From CAVRTM01 sp963696105 (GTDB lineage Bacteria > Actinomycetota > Actinomycetes > Actinomycetales > Dermatophilaceae): a stretch of DNA of 64,000 bases. Shown here one piece after another: positions 1 through 7,912 of this stretch. The position numbers and the translations under genes are program-made. Position 1 is the stretch's first letter. The number at the start of each line of letters is the position of its first letter. The stretch is from assembly GCA_963696105.1 (NCBI GenBank), contig CAVOIP010000001.1, positions 1 to 64,000 on the forward strand, written 5' to 3'. The notes beneath the pieces were generated by a model that worked only from the letters and a program-made list of their open reading frames with translations, was not told the origin of the DNA and did no database searches.

Positions 1-111
1 GGGATCCCGGCGGAGGTGGCGCCCACCGCCGTGCTCCTGGCCGGGAACCCCGCGGGCAACCTGTACGTCGGGCAGGTGCTGGGACCCAACAGCGGCGACG
101 TGATGCCCTGA
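1..111 (+). CDS. C-terminal end of an unidentified protein (partial)
   Basis: Only the last 36 codons are inside the window. The frame is open from the first base and stops with TGA at 109-111. The visible tail is rich in Gly, Ala, Val and Pro and shows no motif I recognise. The stop codon lies inside a strong GAGGAGG ribosome-binding site (110-116) that serves the next gene, so the two are probably cotranscribed. No function is assigned. Confidence 0.6.
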   Translation, partial: GIPAEVAPTAVLLAGNPAGNLYVGQVLGPNSGDVMP

Positions 112-121
112 GGAGGCGCTC

Positions 122-646
122 GTGTGCGGTGCGTGCGGCAGCGGCGTGGTCCGTGCCCCCTGGGAGGTCGCGCTGGCGGGAGGGGCGCCGGCCGACCTCC
201 GCCGGCGTGCGGAAGTTGCCGCCGCGCTCACGGAGGGACGGGTCCGCGTCCGCCCGTGGGGCCCGGCGGGCTACCTGCTGCAGCCGAGAACGGCACCGGT
301 GCAGGCGGTCGCCAGCCTCGGACCGCTGGCCGCGGCGCTGCACCGGCATCTGCGCCCCCGCCTGCCCGGCTGCCGGCCCTGCGGGCACGCAGCCACCGCC
401 TGCACCATCGCCCTGCCCGACGGGTACGACGTGCAGCGGCTGGCCGTGTGGGTCGCGCTCGTGCGGACCGGAGCCGGGACGAGCAGCGTCGACGTGCAGG
501 CGCACCCCGGCTCGCCGGCGGTGGCGCTCACCGGACCGCACGCCGTCGGGCTCGGCGAGGGCCTCGCGTCGTACGTGCGCACCGGGCGCCTGACCGCCAC
601 GGCGGGCGTCGGCGAACCCGTGTCGGTGCCGGCGTCGCTGAACTAG
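122..646 (+). CDS. Hypothetical protein with two CxxC pairs
   Basis: A 174-residue protein starting with GTG 5 nt after a GAGGAGG ribosome-binding site. It has Cys pairs at C2-x2-C5 (start MCGACG) and C84-x2-C87, plus C94. Two separated CxxC pairs are what a small zinc-ribbon or Fe-S site would need, but metal binding is inference. There is no signal peptide or membrane segment. It lies between an unidentified upstream gene and an aldehyde dehydrogenase 51 bp downstream, all on the same strand, so it may belong to a small catabolic operon. I do not recognise the family. Confidence 0.7.
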   Translation: MCGACGSGVVRAPWEVALAGGAPADLRRRAEVAAALTEGRVRVRPWGPAGYLLQPRTAPVQAVASLGPLAAALHRHLRPRLPGCRPCGHAATACTIALPDGYDVQRLAVWVALVRTGAGTSSVDVQAHPGSPAVALTGPHAVGLGEGLASYVRTGRLTATAGVGEPVSVPASLN

Positions 647-697
647 GGTCGCGAGCACGGGCGAGCTCGTCGCCCGCAACGCCTTCGGAGGTGCGCG

Positions 698-2158
698 GTG
701 CCGTTGCTCGAGGAGTCGGACTGGCAGGGCAGGATCTTCTCCGGCGGCTGGACGAAGGGGTCCGGCCAGCCCTACCCGGTGGTCTCGCCCGCGACCGGTG
801 ACACGCTCGGCCAGATGGGGATGGCGACCGCGGAGGACGTCGGCCGGGCCGCGGCGCGGGCGGTCGAGGCGCAGCGGGCCTGGGCGGACGCGCCGTACAC
901 CGAGCGTGCGGCGGTCCTGCGCCGGGCCGGCGACCTGTGGCACCAGCACGAGGAGGAGATCACCGGCTGGCTGATGCGCGAGACCGGCGCGATCGGTCCG
1001 TTCGGCGGGTTCCAGGTGATGACCTCCGCGCAGGAGTGCTACGAGGCGTCGGCCCTGGCGTCCGCGCCGTACGGCGAGCTGCTGCGCTCCTCCCAGCCGC
1101 GGCTGAGCCTGGCGCGCCGGCTGCCCGTCGGCGTCGTGGGGGTGATCGCGCCGTTCAACGTGCCCACGATCCTCGCCATCCGCGCGGTGGCCCCGGCCCT
1201 CGCGCTCGGCAACGCCGTCCTGCTCAAGCCCGACCCGCGCACCGCGGTCAGCGGTGGCGCCCTTCTCGCGCAGATCTTCGCCGAGGCCGGCCTGCCCGAC
1301 GGTGTGCTGCACGTCCTGCCCGGCGGCGCCGACGTGGGCGAGGCGCTCGTCGTCGAGCGGGCCGTCCGGGTGATCGCCTTCACCGGCTCGACCCGGGCCG
1401 GCCGGGCGGTCGGCGCGCTCGCCGCGCAGCACCTCAAGCGGGTGCACCTCGAGCTCGGCGGCAACTCGGCGCTGCTGGTGCTGGACGACGTCGACCCCGA
1501 GGCCGCGTCCTCGGTCGGGGCGTGGGGCTCGTTCGCCCACCAGGGCCAGGTCTGCATGACCGCCGGTCGGCACCTCGTCCAGTCGGGGGTCGCCGACGCG
1601 TACGTCGACGCGCTCGCCGCCCGGGCGGACCGGCTGCCGGTGGGCGATCCCACCAGCGGCACGGTCGCGCTGGGGCCCGTCATCGACCAGGGGCAGCGGG
1701 ACAAGATCCACGACATGGTCACGAGCACCGTCGGGCAGGGAGCCCGGCTGGCGGCCGGCGGCACGTACGAGGACCTCTACTACCGGCCGACGGTGCTCGC
1801 CGACGTGCCGACCGGCAGTCCGGCGTACCGGGAGGAGATCTTCGGCCCGGTGGCCCCCGTCGTCCGGTTCGACACGGTGGAGGAGGCGGTGGCGCTCGCG
1901 AACGACAGCGACTACGGGCTGTCCCTCGGCATCCTCACCCGGGACGTGATGCGCGGCCTGGAGATCGCGGCGCGCATCCCGTCGGGCCTGGTGCACATCA
2001 ACGACCAGACGGTCAACGACGAGGCGACCGTGCCGTTCGGCGGCGTCCTGGACAGCGGGACCGGCTCACGCCAGGGCGGCGCGCAGGCCAACCTCGACGC
2101 CTTCACCGACACCCAGTGGGTCACCGTGCGGGGTTCGCTGCCGGCCTACCCGATGTGA
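698..2158 (+). CDS. Aldehyde dehydrogenase, benzaldehyde-dehydrogenase-like
   Basis: A 486-residue NAD(P)-dependent aldehyde dehydrogenase that oxidises an aldehyde to the acid. The cofactor-binding FTGSTRAG motif, the general base Glu252 in ELGGN and the catalytic Cys286 in GQVCMTAGR are all present, and the length is normal for the superfamily. The mid-region PVGVVGVIAPFNVP resembles the XylC/benzaldehyde dehydrogenase branch; the substrate is inferred from that resemblance only. The GTG start follows GGAGG (687-692). The reading frame is intact. A GC-rich hairpin 14 bp after the stop separates it from the convergent methyltransferase gene. Confidence 0.9.
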   Translation: MPLLEESDWQGRIFSGGWTKGSGQPYPVVSPATGDTLGQMGMATAEDVGRAAARAVEAQRAWADAPYTERAAVLRRAGDLWHQHEEEITGWLMRETGAIGPFGGFQVMTSAQECYEASALASAPYGELLRSSQPRLSLARRLPVGVVGVIAPFNVPTILAIRAVAPALALGNAVLLKPDPRTAVSGGALLAQIFAEAGLPDGVLHVLPGGADVGEALVVERAVRVIAFTGSTRAGRAVGALAAQHLKRVHLELGGNSALLVLDDVDPEAASSVGAWGSFAHQGQVCMTAGRHLVQSGVADAYVDALAARADRLPVGDPTSGTVALGPVIDQGQRDKIHDMVTSTVGQGARLAAGGTYEDLYYRPTVLADVPTGSPAYREEIFGPVAPVVRFDTVEEAVALANDSDYGLSLGILTRDVMRGLEIAARIPSGLVHINDQTVNDEATVPFGGVLDSGTGSRQGGAQANLDAFTDTQWVTVRGSLPAYPM

Positions 2159-2171
2159 GACCGGTGGAGGA

Positions 2172-2209
2172 CCGGCCCCCGCTCCCTTCGACCAGGGGGC
2201 GGGGGCCGG
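2172..2209. terminator. Bidirectional GC-rich terminator hairpin
   Basis: Arms at 2172-2186 and 2195-2209 form a 15-bp stem with one mismatch around an 8-nt loop. It lies between the convergent aldehyde dehydrogenase (stop at 2158) and methyltransferase (stop at 2234) genes. There is no U-tract on either strand, which is common in high-GC actinobacteria. Confidence 0.75.
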
Positions 2210-2233
2210 CGTCGTGCGGCATGCGGACCGGGC

Positions 2234-3352
2234 TCAGCCCCAGACCTCGGCGGCGGTCTCGACCACCAGCCGCAGCTTCGCGGCCTGCTGCTCGGCGGTC
2301 AGCGCGTTGCCCTCGACCGTCGAGGAGAAGCCGCACTGCGGCGAGAGGCACAGCTGCTCGAGCGGGACGTACTTACTGGCCTCGTCGATCCGCCGCTTGA
2401 GCGTGTCCTTGTCCTCCAGCTCGCCGCGCTTGGTGGTGACCAGGCCGAGGACGACGGCCTTGCCGGGCGGCACGAACCGCAGCGGGGCGAACGTGCCCGA
2501 CCGCTCGTCGTCGTACTCCAGGAAGAACCCGTCGACGTCCAGCTGGGAGAACAGGGCCTCGGCGACGAAGTCGTAGCCGCCCTCGGCCGCCCAGGAGGAG
2601 CGGAAGTTGCCCCGGCACAGGTGGGTGGTGACGTGCATGCCCCGCGGCCGTCCGGTGAGGGCGGCGTTGATCTGGCGGATGTAGCGCTCGTGCTGGTGCT
2701 CGGCGTCACCGCCGCGCTCGGCGACCATCGCCCGCTGTGCCGGGTCGTTGAGGTAGGCCAGGCTGGTGTCGTCCAGCTGCAGGTAGGTGCAGCCCAGCTC
2801 GCCCAGGCGGCGCACCTCCTCGGCGTACGCGCAGGCGAGGTCGTCCCAGAAGCCCTCCAGCTCGGGGTAGACGTCGGCGTCGATCGCCGCCCGGCCGCCG
2901 CGGTAGTGGACCATGTTCGGCGAGGGGATGGTGAGCTTGGGCACCGCGGTGGTGACCGTCTTCTTCAGGAACGAGAAGGCGTCCGCGAAGATCGTGTCCT
3001 GCAGGGTGACCCGGTCGTGCACCTCCAGGGCCGCCGACTGGAAGTCGAGCTCGCCCTGGGCGTTGCGGAAGTGGACCTGCATCTCCTCCTGGGTGGGGCG
3101 GATCCCGCCGAGCTGGTAGATGAAGTCCATGTGCCAGGACGTACGCCGGAACTCCCCGTCGGTCGCCGCCTGCAGCCCCACCTCCTCCTGCAGGCGTACG
3201 GCGGCCTGGATGCTCTCGTCCTCGACCGCGCGCAGCTGCTCGTCGGTGACCTCGCCGGCGGCGTGCCCGCGACGGGCCTCGAGCAGCGCGGCGGGCCGCA
3301 GCAGGCTGCCGACGTGGTCGGCGCGGAACGGTGGCGTGGTGCGTGCAGTCAT
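2234..3352 (-). CDS. MetE C-terminal-domain-like methyltransferase (YxjG/YxjH type)
   Basis: A 372-residue single-domain homologue of the catalytic half of cobalamin-independent methionine synthase, which moves a methyl group to a thiol such as homocysteine. The start MTARTTPPFRADHVGSLLRP is typical of the family. Likely zinc ligands are His244 and Cys246 (THLCRGN) and Cys340 (SPQCGF). It lacks the N-terminal folate-binding half of full MetE (about 750 residues), so the methyl donor is uncertain. The frame is intact. It is transcribed alone, convergent with the aldehyde dehydrogenase and divergent from glmU. Confidence 0.88.
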   Translation of the reverse strand: MTARTTPPFRADHVGSLLRPAALLEARRGHAAGEVTDEQLRAVEDESIQAAVRLQEEVGLQAATDGEFRRTSWHMDFIYQLGGIRPTQEEMQVHFRNAQGELDFQSAALEVHDRVTLQDTIFADAFSFLKKTVTTAVPKLTIPSPNMVHYRGGRAAIDADVYPELEGFWDDLACAYAEEVRRLGELGCTYLQLDDTSLAYLNDPAQRAMVAERGGDAEHQHERYIRQINAALTGRPRGMHVTTHLCRGNFRSSWAAEGGYDFVAEALFSQLDVDGFFLEYDDERSGTFAPLRFVPPGKAVVLGLVTTKRGELEDKDTLKRRIDEASKYVPLEQLCLSPQCGFSSTVEGNALTAEQQAAKLRLVVETAAEVWG

Positions 3353-3521
3353 GGGCTGCCCCTCTCGCTCGACGTGCTGGCGACCCTAGTCCAGCACGTT
3401 CCGCCGGTCCTCGGTCGTGGGGCAGCGGCTTGCGGCGGGTAGCATGGCGAAGGCGGCGCAGCCCCGATCCGGGACCCGCGCCGCCGGTCCTGACTCCGCA
3501 CCCCTTCAGGAGCGCGTCCGC

Positions 3522-5015
3522 GTGACTACCGCCCGTCCTGCCGCTGTCATCGTCCTCGCCGCAGGCGAGGGCACCCGCATGAAGTCAGCCGTTCCCAAGG
3601 TCCTGCACGCCATCGGCGGCCGCACCCTGCTCGGGCACGCCATCGAGGCCGCCCGCGGCACCGGCGCCGAGCACCTGTCCGTGGTGGTCCGGCACGACCG
3701 CGACCTGGTCGCGGCGCACGTGGCCGAGGTCGCCCCCGACGCCATCATCGCCGACCAGGACGAGGTCAAGGGCACCGGGCGCGCCACCGAGTGCGCCCTC
3801 GACGCGCTGCCGGGCGACCTGGACGGCACCGTCCTCGTGACGTACGGCGACGTGCCGCTGCTGTCCGCGGACACCCTGCACGGGCTGCTCGAGGCCCACA
3901 CCGCCGGCGCGAGCGCGGCGACCGTGATCACCGCCACGCTGCCGGACCCGACCGGCTACGGCCGGATCCTGCGCGACGCCGACGGCTCGGTGGCCGGGAT
4001 CGTCGAGCAGAAGGACGCCACCGACGAGCAGCGGGCGATCACGCGAGATCAACTCCGGGATCTACGCGTTCGACGGCGACCGTGCTGCGCGAGGCGCTGG
4101 CCCAGGTCGGCACCGACAACGCCCAGGGCGAGAAGTACCTCACCGACGTGCTGGCGATCGCCCGGGCCGACGGGCCTGCGGGTCGGGGCGCACCTGATCG
4201 AGGACCTCTGGCAGACCGAGGGCGTCAACGACCGGGTGCAGCTGGCCCGGCTCGGCGCCGAGCTGAACCGCCGGGTCGTCGAGCGGCTGGATGCGCGACG
4301 GCGTCACGGTGGTCGACCCCGCCACGACCTGGATCGACGTCGACGTGAGCCTCGGCCGCGACGTGACGGTCCACCCGCAGACCCAGCTGCACGGCGCGAC
4401 GACGATCGGCGACGGGCGTCGACGCTCGGCCCGGACACCACGCTGACCGACGTCGAGGTCGGCGCCGGCGCCAGCGTCGTGCGCACCCACGGCTCGCTCG
4501 CGGTGATCGGCGCCGGCGCCACGGTCGGGCCGTTCGCCTACCTGCGCCCGGGCACCGAGCTCGGCGCCGAGCGGCAAGATCGGCACGTTCGTGGAGACCA
4601 AGAACGCCGACATCGGCGCCGGCTCCAAGGTGCCGCACCTGTCCTACGTCGGCGACGCCACGATCGGCGAGGAGACCAACATCGGCGCGGCCACGCGTCT
4701 TCGTCAACTACGACGGCGTGAACAAGCACCGCACCACGATCGGCAACCACTGCCGGACCGGCTCGGACAACATGTTCGTCGCGCCGGTCACCGTCGGCGA
4801 CGGCGCCTACACCGGGGCCGGCACCGTCGTCCGCAAGGACGTGCCGCCGGGCGCGCTGGCCATCAACGTCGCCCCGCAGCGCAACCTCGAGGGGTGGGTG
4901 CAGCGAGAAGCGGGCCGGCACCGCCGCGGCGCAGGCTGCCGCGGAGGCCCTCGCCCGGACCTCATCGTCCCCCGACGACGCGCAGCACCCCACCGAAGGG
5001 ACGACCGCACCATGA
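3522..5015 (+). CDS. glmU: Bifunctional N-acetylglucosamine-1-P uridyltransferase / glucosamine-1-P acetyltransferase (frame interrupted)
   Basis: GlmU makes UDP-GlcNAc for peptidoglycan. The uridyltransferase signature LAAGEGTRMKSAVPKVLH is near the N-terminus, and the second half is a left-handed beta-helix of hexapeptide repeats ending in the acetyltransferase region (NKHRTTIGNHC). The GTG start has an AGGAG site 9 nt upstream. As written, the frame is broken by nine one-base insertions, near 4044, 4078, 4175, 4290, 4417, 4424, 4572, 4696 and 4904. Removing them gives one continuous protein of about 495 residues, the usual length, whose stop overlaps prs as ATGA. An essential gene with this many lesions points to sequence error rather than decay. 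Confidence 0.93.
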
Positions 5016-5997
5016 CCGGCCTGAAGCGCACCCCGGAGAAGAACCTCATGCTGTTCTCCGGCCGGGCGCACCCCGCAGCTCGCCGAGGAGGTCGCCGACG
5101 CAGCTCGGCATCGAGCTCGTCCCGACGACGGCGTACGACTTCGCCAACGGCGAGATCTACGTGCGCTTACCAGGAGTCGGTGCGCGGCTGCGACGCGTTC
5201 GTCATCCAGAGCCACACCGCGCCGATCAACGAGTGGATCATGGAGCACCTGATCATGGTCGACGCGCTCAAGCGCGCCTCGGCCAAGCGGATCACCGTGG
5301 TCGCTGCCGTTCTACGGCTACGCCCGCCAGGACAAGAAGCACCGCGGCCGCGAGCCGATCTCGGCCCGGCTGATGGCCGACCTGTTCAAGACCGCCGGCG
5401 CCGACCGGCTGATGGCGGTCGACCTGCACACCGCCCAGATCCAGGGCTTCTTCGACGGCCCGGTCGACCACCTCATGGCCCTGCCGATCCTCACCCGGCA
5501 CGTGGAGGCCAAGTACGGCGGCGAGAAGCTCGCCGTCGTCTCGCCCGACGCGGGCCGGATCAAGGTGGCCGAGCAGTGGTCGAGCCGTCTCGGCGGTGCG
5601 CCGCTGGCGTTCATCCACAAGACCCGCGACATCACCCGGCCGAACGAGAGCGTCGCCAACCGCGTGGTCGGCGAGGTCAAGGGCCGGCTGTGCATCCTCG
5701 TCGACGACATGATCGACTCCGGCGGCACGATCACGCAGGCCGCCGACGCCCTGATGAAGGACGGTGCCTCCGGCGTCGTCATCGCCGCGACGCACGCGAT
5801 CCTGTCCGGCCCGGCCGTGGACCGGCTGAAGAACTCCGTCGCCCAGCGAGGTCGTGGTCACCAACACGCTGCCGATCCCGCCGGAGCGCCAGTTCGACAA
5901 GCTCACCGAGCTCTCGATCGCCCCGCTGATCAGCCAGGCGATCCGCGAGGTCTTCGAGGACGGGTCGGTCACCAGCCTGTTCGACGGCCACGCCTGA
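5012..5997 (+). CDS. prs: Ribose-phosphate pyrophosphokinase (frame interrupted)
   Basis: PRPP synthetase converts ribose 5-phosphate and ATP to PRPP for nucleotide, His and Trp synthesis. The N-terminal LMLFSGRAHP, the flexible-loop region KKHRGREPISARL, the ATP-site VDLHTAQIQGFF and the PRPP-binding loop LVDDMIDSGGTI are all readable. ATG at 5012 overlaps the glmU stop, the usual actinobacterial glmU-prs pair. Five one-base insertions (near 5072, 5100, 5167, 5303 and 5847) break the frame; correcting them gives about 326 residues, a normal length. The net shift between start and stop frames equals five insertions, which supports the reconstruction. Confidence 0.93.
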
Positions 5998-6265
5998 CCT
6001 GCTCCCGTCGTACGGCGGGCACGGATTTCCCTCCCCGCAGGCGGTCGCCTAGACTTCCGTGGTTGCCTCGGCGAGGGACGTTGCAGGGCTGAGCAGGACG
6101 AGCCCCAGGTCCGTGATCGACGCGGTGGCGCCCGAGCTGTCGGGCGGCCGCACGTGATCTGCCCGTGTCGTGCCGCGTCCCGCGCCGAGGCCCCACCGCA
6201 CCAGCCACGCCCCGCCTGAGCGCCTCTCCGCGCACGCAGGCACCGACTGACCCGAGGAGAGCTCC

Positions 6266-6931
6266 ATGTCCGAGACCAAGCTCGTCGCCCAGACCCGCAC
6301 CGAGTTCGGCAAGGGTGCGGCCCGCCGCATCCGCCGCGCGCACCAGATCCCCGCCGTGATGTACGGCCACGGCACCGAGCCCGTGCACATCACCCTCCCC
6401 GGCCACGAGACGATGCTGGCGCTGAAGGCGGCCAACGCCCTGCTGTCCATCGAGGTGGACGGCAAGACCCAGCTGGCCCTGGTCAAGGACGTCCAGCGCG
6501 ACGCGATCAAGCCGGTCATCGACCACGTCGACCTCGTCGTCGTGCGCCGCGGCGAGAAGGTCACCGTGGACGTGCAGGTCCACACCACCGGTGAGGCGGC
6601 CGTCGAGACCGTGGTCACCGTGGAGAACCAGACCGTCGAGCTCGAGGTCGAGGCCACCCACATCCCCGAGAGCCTCGAGGTCTCCGTCGAGGGAGCGGCG
6701 GCCGGCACGCAGATCCACGCGTCCGACCTGGTGCTGCCCGAGGGCGCCGTGCTGGTCTCCGACCCGGAGATCCTCGTCGTCAACATCACCGGGGCGATCA
6801 CCGCCGAGGCGCTGGAGGCCGAGCTCGCCGAGGCCGAGGCCGAGGCCGGCATCGAGCACGAGGCCCCGCAGGCCGAGACCGAGGCTGCCGAGGCCCCTGC
6901 CGCTTCCGCCGAGGGCACCGACGAGGGCTGA
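6266..6931 (+). CDS. rplY: 50S ribosomal protein L25, long Ctc/TL5 form
   Basis: A 221-residue L25/Ctc protein that binds 5S rRNA in the large subunit. The N-terminal L25 domain (TRTEFGKGAARRIRRAHQIP) is followed by the TL5 beta domain and a very acidic Glu/Ala-rich tail, as in other actinobacteria. ATG follows a GAGGAGAG ribosome-binding site. The frame is intact, unlike the two genes upstream. The 268-bp leader after prs has a weak hairpin at 6004-6019 and may hold a promoter. pth follows 40 bp downstream. Confidence 0.95.
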   Translation: MSETKLVAQTRTEFGKGAARRIRRAHQIPAVMYGHGTEPVHITLPGHETMLALKAANALLSIEVDGKTQLALVKDVQRDAIKPVIDHVDLVVVRRGEKVTVDVQVHTTGEAAVETVVTVENQTVELEVEATHIPESLEVSVEGAAAGTQIHASDLVLPEGAVLVSDPEILVVNITGAITAEALEAELAEAEAEAGIEHEAPQAETEAAEAPAASAEGTDEG

Positions 6932-6971
6932 GCCGACCTCCCCGGTCTGCTCCTCCTCCGCGTTCCTCCCC

Positions 6972-7571
6972 ATGGCCTCCACCGACCCCTGGCTCATCGT
7001 CGGGCTGGGCAACCCCGGCCCGACGTACGCCGGCAACCGGCACAACGTCGGCGCCATGGTCATCAGCGAGCTGGCTGCCCGCGCCAGTGCGAGCCTGCGC
7101 TCGCACAAGGCGCGGGCGGTCGCCGCCGAGATCCGCCTGGGCGTCCTGCCCGGCGGGGCTCCCGGCCCCAAGGCCGTCGTCGCGACGCCGCTGTCGTACA
7201 TGAACGAGTCCGGCGGCCCGGTCGCCGGCCTGATGAGCTTCTTCAAGATCCCCGTCGAGCGACTGATCGTCGTGCACGACGAGCTGGACATCCCCTTCGC
7301 CTCGGTGCGCCTCAAGCGCGGCGGGGGAGAGGGCGGCCACAACGGGCTGCGCTCGATCAGCAAGTCCGTCGGCACCCGTGACTACCTCCGGGTGCGCGTC
7401 GGCATCGGCCGCCCGCCCGGCCGGATGGACCCGGCGGCCTTCGTCCTCAAGGACTTCTCCGGGACCGAGCGCACCGAGCTGCCGTTCCTGCTGTCGGACG
7501 GCGCCGACGCCGCCGAACGCCTCGTCGCTGTCGGCCTCGAGGCCGCGCAGCAGGACTTCCATTCGCGCTAA
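6972..7571 (+). CDS. pth: Peptidyl-tRNA hydrolase
   Basis: A 199-residue enzyme that frees tRNA from dropped-off peptidyl-tRNA. Asn14 in GLGNPGP and catalytic His24 in NRHNVG are present, with the SYMNESG and HDELDI motifs in order. ATG 6972 is chosen because the conserved WLIVGLGNPG starts seven codons later. In many actinobacteria pth is followed closely by mfd; here about 27 kb of polysaccharide genes intervene. The frame is intact. An odd T-run directly follows the stop. Confidence 0.95.
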   Translation: MASTDPWLIVGLGNPGPTYAGNRHNVGAMVISELAARASASLRSHKARAVAAEIRLGVLPGGAPGPKAVVATPLSYMNESGGPVAGLMSFFKIPVERLIVVHDELDIPFASVRLKRGGGEGGHNGLRSISKSVGTRDYLRVRVGIGRPPGRMDPAAFVLKDFSGTERTELPFLLSDGADAAERLVAVGLEAAQQDFHSR

Positions 7572-7912
7572 TTTTTTCTAGTCACTCCGAGCCCGCGCTC
7601 GGGGCGTCGTGCCGCGCCGAACCTGCCTGGCCACCCGCCGCGATGACCCAGACGTGCCGATATGTCGGGTTTGGGCTCGTACCCCGTCAATTCGGGGGTC
7701 TTTACCATTGCTTTACCGTACGTATACCTCGTGCTTTAACGTCTACCAAGCCTACGCTGTTATGCGTAGACGGCCGGCTGCGGATGACTAGTCATTCGGG
7801 ACGCCTTGCCCCGTAAGGGATTTCGACCCTCTGCGGATATCCGCGTAGAAGCCTCCGTCGCCCTCCTCGCCCCGATAACGTCCTGACATCACCAGGGGAT
7901 CAGGGGATCGTT
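7572..7912 (+). promoter_or_regulatory. Lower-GC leader of the EPS locus with nested inverted repeats
   Basis: This 341-bp gene-free stretch precedes the first EPS gene and is clearly less GC-rich than its surroundings. It holds a perfect 12-bp palindrome GCGGATATCCGC (7833-7844), a CTACGC/GCGTAG hairpin with a 6-nt loop (7752-7769), and overlapping CGTCTAC/GTAGACG arms (7740-7746 and 7766-7772). A short CCGAGC/GCTCGG hairpin (7587-7602) after pth may end the upstream transcript. The layout suits a regulated promoter with operator sites. Which protein binds is unknown and I cannot fix -10/-35 boxes. Confidence 0.5.

Noticed and set aside
937..2400. Plus-strand open frame of 487 codons
   Set aside because: Arg/Pro-rich out-of-frame reading of the aldehyde dehydrogenase.
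2621..3442. Plus-strand open frame of 273 codons across the MetE-like gene
   Set aside because: Antisense shadow of a clear methyltransferase gene on the minus strand; no ribosome-binding site.
3522..5997. Programmed frameshifting as an explanation for broken glmU and prs
   Set aside because: Far too many sites, no slippery sequence or stimulatory structure at them, and insertions are spread through conserved domains.
5969..7375. Long antisense open frame (about 468 codons) over rplY and pth
   Set aside because: It is the mirror of two well-supported genes; high GC keeps the antisense frame open and its translation has no motif.
7569..7580. T-run after the pth stop as a terminator tract
   Set aside because: It precedes the nearest hairpin on the plus strand rather than following it, so it does not fit an intrinsic terminator for pth.
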